Notes: generated from the sequence alone by a model not told the origin. A stretch of 44,471 bases of DNA from Burkholderiaceae bacterium (GCA_031253795.1 JAIRVR010000036.1:1-44471); one strand, 5' to 3'. Shown: positions 1 to 8,375, numbered from the stretch's first letter. Made by a program: numbers and translations.

Positions 1-281
1 CCACCCATCTGGTCTTCGGGCACGTTGCGGATCTCGAAGATGCCGGCCTGCTTGGCCTCGACCAGGAACACGGTCTTGTCCTGGATCTTGGTCTGCACGG
101 TGGCGGTCACGGCCACTTCGAAGATGCCTTCGGCCACGGGCGTGGCTTCCACGCCGAGCTGGATGTCCACGCTGGGCTGTTCCTGCTCCAGCAGGATGGC
201 GGGGGAATTGGGTTGCTCGAGCGACAGGTCCTTGAGGTAGACGCGCTGGATCTGGAAGACGGGAGTGTCTTGGTCGGCCAT
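1..281 (-). CDS. secB: Protein-export chaperone SecB (C-terminus cut by window edge)
   Basis: SecB is a cytosolic tetrameric chaperone that keeps unfolded preproteins export-competent and hands them to SecA. The translation begins [20 protein letters not shown] and continues through the family's conserved pattern: [14 protein letters not shown], then the strand region VEVAVT/TVQTKI and [11 protein letters not shown] near residue 90. Ninety-three codons are visible; the family is usually about 150 residues, so roughly the last third lies outside the window. The start is the ATG at 279-281. It lies downstream of grxC and the rhodanese gene in the same orientation, a common betaproteobacterial order, but a strong hairpin at 346-378 separates it from grxC. 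Confidence 0.95.
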   Translation of the reverse strand, partial: MADQDTPVFQIQRVYLKDLSLEQPNSPAILLEQEQPSVDIQLGVEATPVAEGIFEVAVTATVQTKIQDKTVFLVEAKQAGIFEIRNVPEDQMG

Positions 282-334
282 GGAATCAGTCTTTCTGGGC
301 TAAAACCCCGGTCCACGGGACCTGGGCGTCATGA

Positions 335-378
335 AAACAATCAACAAAATGCCCGCTGCGAACGGTAGCGCAGCGGGC
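335..378 (-). terminator. Hairpin terminator or attenuator between grxC and secB
   Basis: A perfect 10-bp stem (GCCCGCTGCG with CGCAGCGGGC, 8-nt loop, 351-378) is followed on the minus strand by a T-rich stretch, ATTTTGTTGATTGTTTTC. It sits directly after the grxC stop and before secB, so it probably ends the rhodanese-grxC transcript or attenuates readthrough into secB. The T tract is interrupted, so termination may be partial. Confidence 0.6.
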
Positions 379-426
379 ACCTGGGCCTGCATTATGCAGT
401 GCGGCGGACCTGTATACGGGCCGTTC

Positions 427-684
427 TCAGGACTGCAGCAGGGGCACCAGGCCGCCGCGTGCATCCAGGGACATCAAATCGTCGCAGCCACCCACATGGG
501 TATCGCCGATGAAAATCTGGGGTACGGTGCGCCGGCCCGTGCTCTGCATCATCTGTTCGCGCGCACCGGGATCGGTGTCGATGCGGATCTCCTCGATCTG
601 CTCCACGCCCTTGGACTTCAGGACCTGCTTGGCCCGGATGCAATAGGGGCAGACGGCAGTGGTGTACATCTTGACGGCTTGCAT
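427..684 (-). CDS. grxC: Glutaredoxin 3 (GrxC)
   Basis: This is a small cytosolic dithiol glutaredoxin that uses glutathione to reduce disulfides and mixed disulfides. The 85-residue protein carries the classical active site CPYC (Cys12 and Cys15) after the first strand VKMYTTAV, the cis-proline motif TVPQIFIG near residue 55 and the C-terminal glutathione-site motif GGCDD. The length equals that of typical GrxC. The start chosen is the ATG at 682-684, preceded by an AAGAAAG-like ribosome site; an open frame continues upstream but does not resemble protein of this family. It follows the rhodanese gene with an 82-nt gap. Confidence 0.95.
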   Translation of the reverse strand: MQAVKMYTTAVCPYCIRAKQVLKSKGVEQIEEIRIDTDPGAREQMMQSTGRRTVPQIFIGDTHVGGCDDLMSLDARGGLVPLLQS

Positions 685-766
685 AAACGGCTTTCTTGGC
701 GGTTGCTCCGGGCCGCCATCCACCCTGTGCGGTGAGGCGGCCTTCATGGGGGCAGATGGGGGCGGA

Positions 767-1174
767 TCAGGCCTTTTCAACCGGCATGCCGGCATCGCGC
801 CAGGCCTTGAGGCCGCCGGCCAGTGCCTGGGCGTTCTCGTAGCCCAGCTTCTTGGCCAGGGCTTCGGCACGCGAGGCGCGGCCGCCCTTGGCGCACATCA
901 GCACCAGGGGCAGGGCCTTGTTCTTCACCGTGGAGGGCAGCTTTTCCTCGAACTGGCCCAGGGGCACATTCTTGGCGCCGTTGGCATGGGCCGCGGCGAA
1001 CTCGTCGGGTTCGGACACATCGATGACCACGGCCTTTTGGCGGTTGATCAGCTGCACGGCCTGCGCGGCCGTCAGCGAGCCGGCGCCCGCGCCACGCACC
1101 ATGGGCAGCACCAGCATCACGCCCGATACCAGGGCGATCACAATCAAATACCAGTTCTCGATGATGAAATTCAC
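767..1174 (-). CDS. Membrane-anchored single-domain rhodanese
   Basis: This is a sulfurtransferase-like protein with an N-terminal transmembrane helix (about residues 4-26, ending in a Val/Met/Leu-rich segment) and one rhodanese domain in the cytosol or periplasm. The active-site loop is CAKGGRAS with Cys94, and the family motifs [22 protein letters not shown] and [13 protein letters not shown] flank it. It is 135 residues long. The start is GTG at 1172-1174, the only plausible start in frame, with AAGGAATGAC upstream. Proteins of this type commonly sit beside grxC and secB and are thought to take part in sulfur transfer or thiol homeostasis; the physiological acceptor is unknown. Confidence 0.9.
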   Translation of the reverse strand: MNFIIENWYLIVIALVSGVMLVLPMVRGAGAGSLTAAQAVQLINRQKAVVIDVSEPDEFAAAHANGAKNVPLGQFEEKLPSTVKNKALPLVLMCAKGGRASRAEALAKKLGYENAQALAGGLKAWRDAGMPVEKA

Positions 1175-1182
1175 GTCATTCC

Positions 1183-1212
1183 TTGGGTTGGCAAACCATG
1201 CAATTCTAGAAT
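1183..1212 (+). promoter_or_regulatory. Candidate sigma-70 promoter of gpmA
   Basis: TTGGGT (1183-1188) and TAGAAT (1207-1212) are separated by 18 bases in the divergent rhodanese-gpmA intergenic region, about 60 bases before the gpmA start. The -10 lies inside the palindrome TTCTAGAA. This is pattern matching only. Confidence 0.35.
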
Positions 1213-1273
1213 GTCGGCTTTTGTCCCCGCGACGGCCCAGCTTTGTCGCACCGAGAGACCCCCGAGAGTAGCC

Positions 1274-2017
1274 ATGTACAAGCTCGTCCTGATCCGCCAC
1301 GGTGAATCCACCTGGAACCTTGAAAACCGCTTTACCGGCTGGACCGACGTGGACCTCACGCCCACCGGTGTCGAGCAGGCCAAGAATGCCGGCCGCCTGC
1401 TCAAGGCCGAAGGCTATGACTTCGACGTGGCCTACACCAGCGTGCTCAAGCGCGCCACGCGCACGCTGTGGCATGCGCTGGACGAGATGGACCGCACCTG
1501 GCTGCCCGTGGTCCACAGCTGGCGCCTCAACGAACGCCACTATGGCGGCCTGCAGGGTCTGAACAAGGCCGACATGGCCAAACAGTACGGCGATGCCCAG
1601 GTCCTGGTCTGGCGCCGCAGCTACGACACGCCCCCGCCGGCCCTGGACCCCCAGGACCCGCGCAGCGAACGCGGCGACGTGCGCTACGCCAAGCTGCAGC
1701 CCGAGCAGATCCCGCTGACCGAGTGCCTGAAGGACACGGTGGCGCGCGTGCTGCCGTTCTGGAACGAGTCCATGGCTCCCGCCATCAAGGCCGGCAAGCG
1801 CATCGTGGTGGCAGCCCACGGCAATTCCATCCGTGCCCTGATCAAGTACCTGGACGGCATCTCCGACGACGCCATCGTCGGCGTCAACGTCCCCAACGGC
1901 ATTCCGCTGGTCTATGAGCTGGATGCCGATCTCAAGCCCATCCGCCACTACTACCTGGGCGATGCCGAAGCCGCCGCCAAGGCCGCCGCCGCCGTCGCGG
2001 CCCAGGGCAAGGCTTGA
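1274..2017 (+). CDS. gpmA: 2,3-bisphosphoglycerate-dependent phosphoglycerate mutase
   Basis: This enzyme interconverts 3-phosphoglycerate and 2-phosphoglycerate in glycolysis and gluconeogenesis. The histidine phosphatase signature LIRHGES places the phospho-accepting His9 at the N-terminus; the second histidine is His182 in AAHGNS, and Glu87 in LNERHYG is the acid/base residue. At 247 residues it matches cofactor-dependent GpmA. The start ATG at 1274 is fixed by the [10 protein letters not shown] alignment. The C-terminal tail is unusually alanine-rich (about residues 229-244, GCC repeats). It diverges from the rhodanese gene and is followed by a terminator. Confidence 0.97.
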   Translation: MYKLVLIRHGESTWNLENRFTGWTDVDLTPTGVEQAKNAGRLLKAEGYDFDVAYTSVLKRATRTLWHALDEMDRTWLPVVHSWRLNERHYGGLQGLNKADMAKQYGDAQVLVWRRSYDTPPPALDPQDPRSERGDVRYAKLQPEQIPLTECLKDTVARVLPFWNESMAPAIKAGKRIVVAAHGNSIRALIKYLDGISDDAIVGVNVPNGIPLVYELDADLKPIRHYYLGDAEAAAKAAAAVAAQGKA

Positions 2018-2050
2018 CCAACGCCGCACCGCGGTAAGCGCCCGCTACAG

Positions 2051-2075
2051 AAAAAGCGCCTTCACGGGCGTTTTT
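2051..2075 (+). terminator. Rho-independent terminator after gpmA
   Basis: An A5 run, a CGCC/GGCG stem with a short loop and a T5 run lie 34 bases past the gpmA stop. The A and T runs extend the stem, so it could act on either strand. Confidence 0.65.
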
Positions 2076-2138
2076 GGGGAACCACGCGGGCGCTTGCCTT
2101 TCCAAGCGGGTGTATATTGACGCGGTTAAAGGGGTGAT

Positions 2139-3575
2139 ATGGGCCACAAAATCAAAATTGCCGGCTGGGTTTCCGTAGGCGTCATCGCCGGAGCACTGAC
2201 CACGGTCTCCCTGCAGACCGTGGCCCGCGGTGCCATGACCCCGCTGCCGCTGGAGGAAATCCAGCAGTTGTCTGCCGTGTTCGGCCTGATCAAGACCGAC
2301 TATGTCGAACCGGTGGACGACAAGAAGCTGATCACCGATGCCATCTCGGGCATGGTGTCCAGCCTGGACCCGCATTCGCAGTACTTCGACAAGAAGTCCT
2401 ACAAGGAATTCCGCGAAGGCACATCGGGCCGCTTCGTCGGCGTGGGCATCGAGATCACGCAGGAAGACGGCCTGATCAAGGTGGTGTCCCCCATCGAAGG
2501 CTCGCCCGCCTTCCGCGCCGGACTCAAGACCGGCGACCTGATCACCAAGATCGACGACACGGCCGTCAAGGGCCTGTCGCTCAGCGACGCCGTCAAACGC
2601 ATGCGCGGCGAGCCCAACACCAAGGTGCAGCTGACCATTCTGCGCAAGGACGAAAGCCGCAGCTTCCCCGTGACCATCACGCGCGAGGAAATCAAGACGC
2701 AGTCGGTCAAGTCCAAGCTGATCGAGCCCGGCTACGCCTGGATCCGCCTGAGCCAGTTCCAGGAACGCACGGTCGATGATTTCGTGCGCAAGATCGAAGA
2801 GCTTTACAAGCAGGACCCCAACCTCAAGGGCATGGTCCTGGACCTGCGCAACGACCCCGGCGGCCTGCTGGACGCTGCCGTCGCCATTTCGGCAGCCTTC
2901 CTGCCGCCCGATGTGACCGTGGTGTCCACCAATGGCCAGCTGGCAGAGAGCAAGGCCACCTACAAGGCCTCGCCCGATTTCTATGCGCGCCGTGGCTCCG
3001 GCGATCCGCTGCAGCGCCTGCCGGCCTCGCTCAAGAAGCTGCCCCTGGTCGTTCTGGTCAACGAAGGCTCGGCATCGGCCAGCGAAATCGTGGCCGGTGC
3101 CCTGCAGGACCACAAGCGCGCCACCATCATGGGCAGCCAGACCTTCGGCAAGGGCTCGGTGCAGACCGTGCGCCCCCTGGGCCCGGACACCGGCCTGAAG
3201 CTGACCACGGCGCGCTACTACACGCCCAGCGGCAAGTCCATCCAGGCCAAGGGCATCGTGCCCGACGTGATGGTGGACGAGACCTCCGAAGGCGACCTCT
3301 ACGCTGCCTTGCGCATGCGCGAGGCCGACCTCGAAAAGCACCTGTCCAGCGGACAGGGCGCCGAAGTCAAGGACGAGGTGCGCGAGAAGGCCCGCGAGGA
3401 AGCCCGCAAGCGCCTCGAGGAAGAGGCCAAGAAGCCCCTGGCCGAACGCCGCCTGCCCGAATTCGGCACGGACAAGGACTTCCAGCTGCAGCAGGCGCTC
3501 AACCGCCTCAAGGGCCAGCCCGTGCTGGTCAGCAAGACCCTGACCGAGCGCGAGCCCGAGAAGAAGGAAAACTGA
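2139..3575 (+). CDS. ctpA: C-terminal processing peptidase, S41 family (CtpA-type)
   Basis: This is a periplasmic serine/lysine-dyad protease that trims or degrades substrates from their C-terminus. The 478-residue protein has an N-terminal signal or anchor segment (about residues 5-28), a PDZ domain (about 95-180, with GRFVGVGIEI), and the S41 catalytic core. The motif GSASASEI carries the nucleophile Ser313 and FGKGSVQ supplies Lys338, 25 residues later as in the family. The C-terminal tail (about 400-478) is rich in Glu, Lys and Arg and probably helical. The start ATG at 2139 follows AAAGGGG. It stands alone between two terminators; its position beside gpmA is common in Burkholderiales. 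Confidence 0.95.
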   Translation: MGHKIKIAGWVSVGVIAGALTTVSLQTVARGAMTPLPLEEIQQLSAVFGLIKTDYVEPVDDKKLITDAISGMVSSLDPHSQYFDKKSYKEFREGTSGRFVGVGIEITQEDGLIKVVSPIEGSPAFRAGLKTGDLITKIDDTAVKGLSLSDAVKRMRGEPNTKVQLTILRKDESRSFPVTITREEIKTQSVKSKLIEPGYAWIRLSQFQERTVDDFVRKIEELYKQDPNLKGMVLDLRNDPGGLLDAAVAISAAFLPPDVTVVSTNGQLAESKATYKASPDFYARRGSGDPLQRLPASLKKLPLVVLVNEGSASASEIVAGALQDHKRATIMGSQTFGKGSVQTVRPLGPDTGLKLTTARYYTPSGKSIQAKGIVPDVMVDETSEGDLYAALRMREADLEKHLSSGQGAEVKDEVREKAREEARKRLEEEAKKPLAERRLPEFGTDKDFQLQQALNRLKGQPVLVSKTLTEREPEKKEN

Positions 3576-3613
3576 GGCGGCATGCAAGGGACCTCCGGTC
3601 CGCCTTCCGCACC

Positions 3614-3637
3614 AAGCCGGGCCCTGCCCGGCTTTTT
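3614..3637 (+). terminator. Rho-independent terminator after ctpA
   Basis: A perfect 8-bp stem AGCCGGGC/GCCCGGCT with a 3-nt loop is followed directly by four T residues, 39 bases past the ctpA stop and before the next gene's ribosome site. Confidence 0.8.
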
Positions 3638-3652
3638 CACGCCAGGAACACC

Positions 3653-4405
3653 ATGAACGACGAACAACTGCTGCGCTATTCGCGCCACATCCTGCTCGAC
3701 GAGATCGGCATCGAAGGCCAGGAGCGGATCCTGGCCGCCCACGTGCTCATCATCGGTGGCGGCGGCCTGGGCGCTCCCGCCGCACTCTACCTGGGCTCGG
3801 CCGGCGTGGGCCGCATCACCCTGGTCGATGACGATGCCGTGGACCTGACCAATCTGCAGCGCCAGATCGCCCACACCACGCAGCGCGTGGGCCAGCCCAA
3901 GGTGGAATCGGCGCGCACCGCCATCCACGCCATCAACCCCGGCGTGCAGGTGGACTGCCTGCAGCAGCGCGCGGACCCCTCCCTGCTCGACGAACTCGTG
4001 CCCCAGGCCACCCTGGTGCTGGATTGCACCGACAACTACCGCACGCGCCACATGATCAATGCCGCCTGCGTGCGCCACCGAACGCCCCTGGTCGCTGGCG
4101 CAGCCATACGCCTGGACGGCCAGCTCATGGTGATCGACCCGCGCGACCCGCACTGTCCCTGCTATGCCTGCGTGTTCGCACCCGAGGCGCAGTTCGAGGA
4201 AGTGCAGTGCTCGACCATGGGCGTGTTCGCCCCCGTGGTCGGCGTCATCGGGACTTTGCAGGCCGCCGAAGCCCTCAAGCTGATCGCGGGATTTGGCACT
4301 GCTGCAACAGGCAGATTGACGATGTTCGACAGCCGCAGCCTGGATTGGAGTAGCATGCAAACCACCCGGACCCCGGACTGCCCCGTGTGCGGCGACAGGG
4401 CGTAG
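3653..4405 (+). CDS. moeB: MoeB/ThiF-family adenylyltransferase (E1-like)
   Basis: The family adenylates the C-terminal glycine of small ubiquitin-like sulfur carriers (MoaD for molybdopterin, ThiS for thiamine). The 250-residue protein starts with the family block LLRYSRHILLDEIG, then the nucleotide-binding GGGGLG (35-40), DNLQRQ-like LTNLQRQ near 66-71, and zinc ligands Cys170/Cys173 and Cys243/Cys246 (PCYAC and CPVC). Cys186 lies in the CSTMGV position used for thioester chemistry in relatives. There is no C-terminal rhodanese domain. No molybdenum or thiamine genes are adjacent, so MoeB versus ThiF cannot be decided from context; overall similarity favours MoeB. The start ATG at 3653 follows CAGGAA. 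Confidence 0.85.
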   Translation: MNDEQLLRYSRHILLDEIGIEGQERILAAHVLIIGGGGLGAPAALYLGSAGVGRITLVDDDAVDLTNLQRQIAHTTQRVGQPKVESARTAIHAINPGVQVDCLQQRADPSLLDELVPQATLVLDCTDNYRTRHMINAACVRHRTPLVAGAAIRLDGQLMVIDPRDPHCPCYACVFAPEAQFEEVQCSTMGVFAPVVGVIGTLQAAEALKLIAGFGTAATGRLTMFDSRSLDWSSMQTTRTPDCPVCGDRA

Positions 4406-4525
4406 GAATACACTGACCTGCGCGCCGTTTCCCCACTGGCACAATCGCCCGCTGTCGCGCAAGACAATGAGGGCGTGGCACCGTCGGCTTCTTGTTTGCC
4501 GCCCGCGTCCCTATTGGATACAGCC

Positions 4526-4924
4526 GTGAAACTGCGCACCTATCTTGTTGAAGACAACCCTACGATCCGCGACAACCTGATTGCCACGCTGGAAGAGCTG
4601 GCCGATGTCGAGTCGGTCGGCATGGCCGAAACGGAAAGCGCGGGCACGGACTGGCTCCAGCAGAACCCCGAAGCCTGGGACCTGGCCATCGTTGACCTGT
4701 TCCTGCGCCAGGGCAGCGGCCTGGGCGTGCTCAGCGCCTGCCGCGAACGCCTCCCCCATCAGAAGATCATCGTGCTCAGCAACTACGCCACGCCCGACAT
4801 ACGCAGCCGCTGCGCCCAACTCGGCGTGGATGCGGTTTTCGATAAATCCAATGAAATCGACGCGCTGATGGACTATTGCATGAATATCGATGCCGAACCC
4901 ACCAGGCAATTGAAAACAGCCTGA
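4526..4924 (+). CDS. Stand-alone response-regulator receiver protein
   Basis: This protein is a single CheY-like receiver domain without an output domain. The 132 residues include the acidic pair in YLVEDN, the phospho-acceptor Asp57 in IVDL, the switch serine in VLSNY and the conserved lysine in VFDKSNE. I chose the GTG at 4526, which puts the first beta strand (VKLRTYLVEDN) at the N-terminus; a second in-frame GTG at 4475 would add 17 residues without family similarity. It converges on the NarL-type regulator at 4992-5624 and lies close to a histidine kinase, so it may act as a phosphate sink or extra output for that kinase. That link is inference from position. Confidence 0.85.
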   Translation: MKLRTYLVEDNPTIRDNLIATLEELADVESVGMAETESAGTDWLQQNPEAWDLAIVDLFLRQGSGLGVLSACRERLPHQKIIVLSNYATPDIRSRCAQLGVDAVFDKSNEIDALMDYCMNIDAEPTRQLKTA

Positions 4925-4938
4925 ACCAGATCTTATAC

Positions 4939-4971
4939 AAAAAAGTCCGCGCTTTGCAGCGCGGACTTTTT
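4939..4971. terminator. Bidirectional terminator between two convergent regulators
   Basis: An 8-bp perfect stem GTCCGCGC/GCGCGGAC with a 6-nt loop is flanked by an A6 run on one side and a T5 run on the other. It sits between the convergent receiver gene (stop 4924) and NarL-type gene (stop 4992), so it can end both transcripts. Confidence 0.85.
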
Positions 4972-4991
4972 GTCTTTTTCAAATAAAACGC

Positions 4992-5624
4992 TCAGTCGAT
5001 AAGACGATTCTTCAATGCGTAATACGTGAGATCGCTGTTCGAAGACAATCCCATTTTCTCCATGAGGCGGGTACGATAGGTACTCACCGTCTTGACGCTC
5101 AACGACAACGATTTTGCAATATCGCCTGCGGTTTCGCCTCGCGCCAGCTTGAGAAACACCTGGAATTCGCGCTCGGACAATTGCTCATGGGCCGGGGCAT
5201 CGTCCTTGCGATTGAGCTGCTGGGCCAGCAGGTCGGCCACGGCAGGCGTCAGGTAGCGGCGTCCCAGCGCCACGGTACGTATGGCCTCGGCGATCTCCTG
5301 AGGGTCGCACTCCTTGTTCAGGTAGCCGCTGGCCCCCTGGCGGATCAGGTTGATCGCATAGTGTTCCTCGGGATAGCCGCTGAGGATCAGGATGCCCATG
5401 TCGGGCGCCTTGGCGCGCAGCATGGCCAGCGCGTCGATTCCGCTTTGACCGGGCATGGACAAATCCATGAGCAGCACGTCGATTTCATGCGCACGGACCA
5501 GGTCGATGGCCTCGCGCCCATTGGCGGCTTCGCCCACGACCCGCAAGTCCACATGCTCTGAAAGAAACTGGCGAAGGCCAGAGCGCACAATTGCATGGTC
5601 GTCCACAATGCCGATTCTGATCAT
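4992..5624 (-). CDS. NarL/FixJ-family response regulator
   Basis: This is a two-component transcription factor of 210 residues. The receiver domain (1-120) has the acidic pocket VDDH (Asp8, Asp9), phospho-acceptor Asp54 in LLMDLSMPG and the lysine in YLNKE. The C-terminal LuxR-type HTH (about 147-210) shows LSEREFQVFLKLARGETAGDIAKSL followed by SVKTVSTYRTRLMEK. The start ATG at 5622-5624 is the first in front of MIRIGIVDDH; upstream codons give unrelated sequence. It diverges from the histidine kinase gene at 5765, its likely partner. The shared 140-bp intergenic region contains a perfect hairpin or operator-like dyad at 5646-5664. Confidence 0.93.
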   Translation of the reverse strand: MIRIGIVDDHAIVRSGLRQFLSEHVDLRVVGEAANGREAIDLVRAHEIDVLLMDLSMPGQSGIDALAMLRAKAPDMGILILSGYPEEHYAINLIRQGASGYLNKECDPQEIAEAIRTVALGRRYLTPAVADLLAQQLNRKDDAPAHEQLSEREFQVFLKLARGETAGDIAKSLSLSVKTVSTYRTRLMEKMGLSSNSDLTYYALKNRLID

Positions 5625-5645
5625 GAATACCTCGTTACGGATCCA

Positions 5646-5664
5646 GCACGGCCGCCGGCCGTGC
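5646..5664. promoter_or_regulatory. Perfect dyad in the divergent two-component intergenic region
   Basis: GCACGGCC and GGCCGTGC are exact inverted repeats around a 3-nt centre. The dyad lies 22 bases upstream of the NarL-type regulator start and about 100 bases from the kinase start. It may be an operator or a leader hairpin; the sequence alone cannot say which. Confidence 0.35.
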
Positions 5665-5764
5665 AAACAAAATGATGGGGGCAATCGGTACGCTCGCGGC
5701 ACCGCTTGCCTGTGTCACGATTATGCAGAATATCGGCGATGAACTTGTAGGCGAGAGGATGCTT

Positions 5765-7114
5765 ATGCGATGGATAAATTTCCGAAGGATAGCGATAAGC
5801 CTGGCGTTTGCTATCGTAGCTGCCATCTTGATGGTTAGCATCAATGAAGCCAGCTACAAGCGCTCGACCAACGCCCTGGAGGCCATGACCCAGACCCAGT
5901 CCACGCGCACCAAGATCAGCCAGCTCCTGCGGCTGATGCTCGATGCCGAGACGGGCCTTCGCGGCTACCTGCTGACCGGTGAGGAGCGCTACCTCGACCC
6001 GTACAGCAAGGCCAACACGGCCATCAACCAGACCATGGACGAGCTGCGCCAGGTCTTTATCTACGACCCGCAGGAGCTCGCCGTCTTCACGCCGCTGACA
6101 CGCCAGGTCGAGCGCAAGATGAGCGAGATGGAGCTGAGCCTGCGCCTGTACCGCCAGGGCAACGAGGAGGCCTGGCGCTTCGTCATGTTCACCGACGTGG
6201 GCATGGAGAACATGGACGCCATCCGCGACTACACGGGCAAGCTGCTGGAGGGCATAGACCAGCGCTCGGCCGGCAACCTGCGCGACATCGAGCACACGCT
6301 GTCGCTGTCGCGCATCGGCATTGCCACGGTCACGGCCCTGGGTGTGCTGGGCTTTTTCATGTACCTGCGCCAGGCCCATGCGCTGCAGCAGGCCCACCAG
6401 CGCGAGCAGGAAATCCAGCGCGACGAGCGCAACCGGCTCGAGGCCCTGGTGCGCGAGCGCACGGCAACGCTGACCGAACTGGCCAACCACCTGCAGCAGG
6501 TGCGCGAAGACGAGCGCGGCCACCTGGCGCGCGAACTGCACGATGAACTGGGTTCTCTGCTGACGGCGGCCAAGCTCGATGTGGCGCGCCTGAAGTCCAA
6601 GATCGACCTGAGCACGCCCGATGTGGCCGAGCGCGTCAGCCACCTGGTGGAGACGCTCAACAGCGGCATTGCGCTCAAGCGCCGCATCATCGAAGACCTG
6701 CGCCCGTCCTCGCTGTCCAATCTGGGCCTGACAACGGCGCTGGAAATCCTCACCCGCGAATTCGGCGAGCGCAGCGGCATCGAGGTCTCGGCCAACCTGG
6801 AGCAGGTGGACCTGCCCGAATCCACCCAGCTCACGGTCTATCGCATCGTCCAGGAGTCGCTGACCAACATCGGCAAATACGCCAAGGCCAGCCATGTGCT
6901 GGTCTCGCTGCACAACTACCCCACCTATGTGACCGTGCAGATCCAGGACGACGGCGAGGGCTTCGAAGTCTCCTCCATGCGTCCCAATTCGCACGGACTG
7001 GCCGGCATGCGCCACCGTGTCGAAGCGGCCGGCGGGCGGTTGACCGTCTCCTCCGAACTGGGCAAGGGCACCTCGGTCTCGGCCGTCATCCCGCTGAACC
7101 TGGCCGCCGCCTGA
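5765..7114 (+). CDS. CHASE3-type sensor histidine kinase (HisKA_3)
   Basis: This is an inner-membrane sensor kinase of 449 residues. It has TM1 at about 8-26, a periplasmic helical CHASE3-like domain (about 40-180; note the motif MLDAETGLRGYLLTGEERYL), TM2 at about 184-201, a coiled coil (about 203-245), the HisKA_3 dimerisation helix with phospho-acceptor His259 in ARELHDELG, and a HATPase domain (about 350-449) with DDGEGF and GLAGMRHRV. This kinase class pairs with NarL-type regulators, and one is encoded divergently at 4992-5624. The start at ATG 5765 is preceded by GAGAGG at good spacing; an in-frame ATG six bases upstream is too close to that site. The signal sensed is unknown. Confidence 0.92.
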   Translation: MRWINFRRIAISLAFAIVAAILMVSINEASYKRSTNALEAMTQTQSTRTKISQLLRLMLDAETGLRGYLLTGEERYLDPYSKANTAINQTMDELRQVFIYDPQELAVFTPLTRQVERKMSEMELSLRLYRQGNEEAWRFVMFTDVGMENMDAIRDYTGKLLEGIDQRSAGNLRDIEHTLSLSRIGIATVTALGVLGFFMYLRQAHALQQAHQREQEIQRDERNRLEALVRERTATLTELANHLQQVREDERGHLARELHDELGSLLTAAKLDVARLKSKIDLSTPDVAERVSHLVETLNSGIALKRRIIEDLRPSSLSNLGLTTALEILTREFGERSGIEVSANLEQVDLPESTQLTVYRIVQESLTNIGKYAKASHVLVSLHNYPTYVTVQIQDDGEGFEVSSMRPNSHGLAGMRHRVEAAGGRLTVSSELGKGTSVSAVIPLNLAAA

Positions 7115-7138
7115 TCCGCGGTTGCCCGCCGCGCCCGC

Positions 7139-7172
7139 AAGCCCCTGGCGGCCCTGTCGCCAGGGGCTTTTT
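7139..7172 (+). terminator. Rho-independent terminator after the histidine kinase
   Basis: The inverted repeat GCCCCTGGCG/CGCCAGGGGC (10 bp, 7-nt loop) is followed by five T residues, 25 bases past the kinase stop. Confidence 0.85.
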
Positions 7173-7369
7173 CGCATGCGCGCCTGCCGCCCCGGGGTTA
7201 TCGGCCCATTCCTACAGCTGTGGCCGGCCTAACCCTGACGCCAGCCCACGCCAGCCACCGGCAGGCCCGCCGGCAGCACGGGCCTACAGTGAAACCCATG
7301 CAAACGGCGCCCCAGGTTTTCACCGGTTGTCCGCCGTTTCTTGGGACCCAAAATCACCAGGAGTTATCC

Positions 7370-7531
7370 ATGCTGCACTACGCCATTGTCTTTTTCGTCA
7401 TCGCCCTCGTCGCCGCCATCTTCGGCTTCGGCGGCATCGCAGCAGGTGCTGTGGGCATTGCCAAGATCCTGTTCTACATCTTCGTGATCATGGCCGTCGT
7501 CACCTTCGTGATGAGCCTGATCAAAAAGTAG
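7370..7531 (+). CDS. Small membrane protein, DUF1328 (YtjA-like)
   Basis: This 53-residue hydrophobic protein has two predicted transmembrane helices (about 3-23 and 29-49) separated by a glycine-rich turn, [14 protein letters not shown], which is the DUF1328 signature. Its function is unknown. The start ATG at 7370 is preceded by CCAGGAG at ideal spacing; an upstream extension of the frame lacks family similarity. It leads a closely spaced set with a DUF883 protein and a BON lipoprotein, an arrangement often linked to general or osmotic stress in this group of bacteria. Confidence 0.88.
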   Translation: MLHYAIVFFVIALVAAIFGFGGIAAGAVGIAKILFYIFVIMAVVTFVMSLIKK

Positions 7532-7589
7532 CCGGGCACCGCCCCGCCGCACATCGCATTCGCCAACCGCATTGAGGAGGAATCATCCA

Positions 7590-7979
7590 ATGAGCCAGAC
7601 CGAGAAAGCCGTGAACAAGGCCGCAGATACCGCCAAGGAAGCCGCCGAGGACGTGGTGGACACCGCCAAGGAAGCCGTCAAGACCACACGCCGCACGGCA
7701 GCCAACGCCATCGACAAGGCCGAGGAAGGCATCGATGCCGTGGAGCGCGAACTCAACCCCTTCATCGATGACCTGGCCGCCCGCGCCCAGGACCTGGCCA
7801 CACGCAGCATCAACTTCTGCGCCGACAGCTCCGAGCGCGCCCGCCGCCAGCTGCACAGCGCCACGGAAGCCACCACACGCTACGTCATCGAGCAGCCGGG
7901 CCGTTCCATCCTGCTGGCTGCCGCCACGGGTGCGGCGATCGCCACGGCCTTTTTCATGTCTTCGCGTTCCCGCAAGTAA
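7590..7979 (+). CDS. DUF883 family protein (ElaB/YqjD-like)
   Basis: This 129-residue protein has a long amphipathic, alanine- and lysine-rich helical region (about 1-100) and a C-terminal hydrophobic anchor (about 105-123) ending in the basic tail SSRSRK. E. coli YqjD and ElaB, the characterised relatives, are inner-membrane proteins that bind ribosomes in stationary phase; whether this one does so is inference. The start ATG at 7590 follows GAGGAGGAA. It is the second gene of the stress-type trio, 58 bases after the DUF1328 gene. Confidence 0.85.
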   Translation: MSQTEKAVNKAADTAKEAAEDVVDTAKEAVKTTRRTAANAIDKAEEGIDAVERELNPFIDDLAARAQDLATRSINFCADSSERARRQLHSATEATTRYVIEQPGRSILLAAATGAAIATAFFMSSRSRK

Positions 7980-8035
7980 ACCCGGGCCGGACGGCCCTCC
8001 ACTGAGTCATTCATCCCGATCAAGAAGGAAAGACC

Positions 8036-8356
8036 ATGCAGAAATACACACGTGCCATTGCTTTCGCCCTCGTTGCCGGCGTCACCGTGCTGGGCACCAC
8101 GGCCTGTTCCGTGGCCCGCAACCAGCAGACCGTGGGCTCCTACGTCGATGATGCAGGCATCACCACGGCCGTGAAGGCCAAGATGGCCGAGGACAAGTCC
8201 GTTTCCGCCACCTCCATCAGCGTGGAAACGCTCAATGGCACGGTGCAGCTGTCGGGCTTTGCCAAATCCGAAGCCGAAAAGGCCCGCGCCGCCGAAATCG
8301 CCCGCACCACCAAGAATGTGCGCGAAGTGCGCAACAGCATCGTCGTGCGCCCCTGA
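8036..8356 (+). CDS. BON-domain lipoprotein
   Basis: This is a small periplasmic protein of 106 residues, OsmY-like in domain. The signal peptide (about 1-24) ends in a lipobox-like LGTTAC, so Cys24 is probably lipidated. One BON domain follows (about 36-106), with DDAGITTAVKAKMAEDK, VETLNGTVQLSGFA and the end VREVRNSIVV. BON domains are thought to bind membranes or phospholipids and are common in osmotic and envelope stress proteins. The start ATG at 8036 follows AAGGAAAG. A strong terminator follows, so it is probably the last gene of the trio. Confidence 0.88.
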   Translation: MQKYTRAIAFALVAGVTVLGTTACSVARNQQTVGSYVDDAGITTAVKAKMAEDKSVSATSISVETLNGTVQLSGFAKSEAEKARAAEIARTTKNVREVRNSIVVRP

Positions 8357-8375
8357 GGCCCGCCAGGCTCCACAG

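Noticed and set aside
659..1273. Long upstream extension of the gpmA frame that would make a fusion protein
   Set aside because: It runs antisense to grxC and rhodanese, and GpmA starts naturally at [12 protein letters not shown].
2117..2122. TTGACG as a -35 element for ctpA
   Set aside because: A matching -10 would fall on the ctpA start codon, so it cannot drive that gene with a leader.
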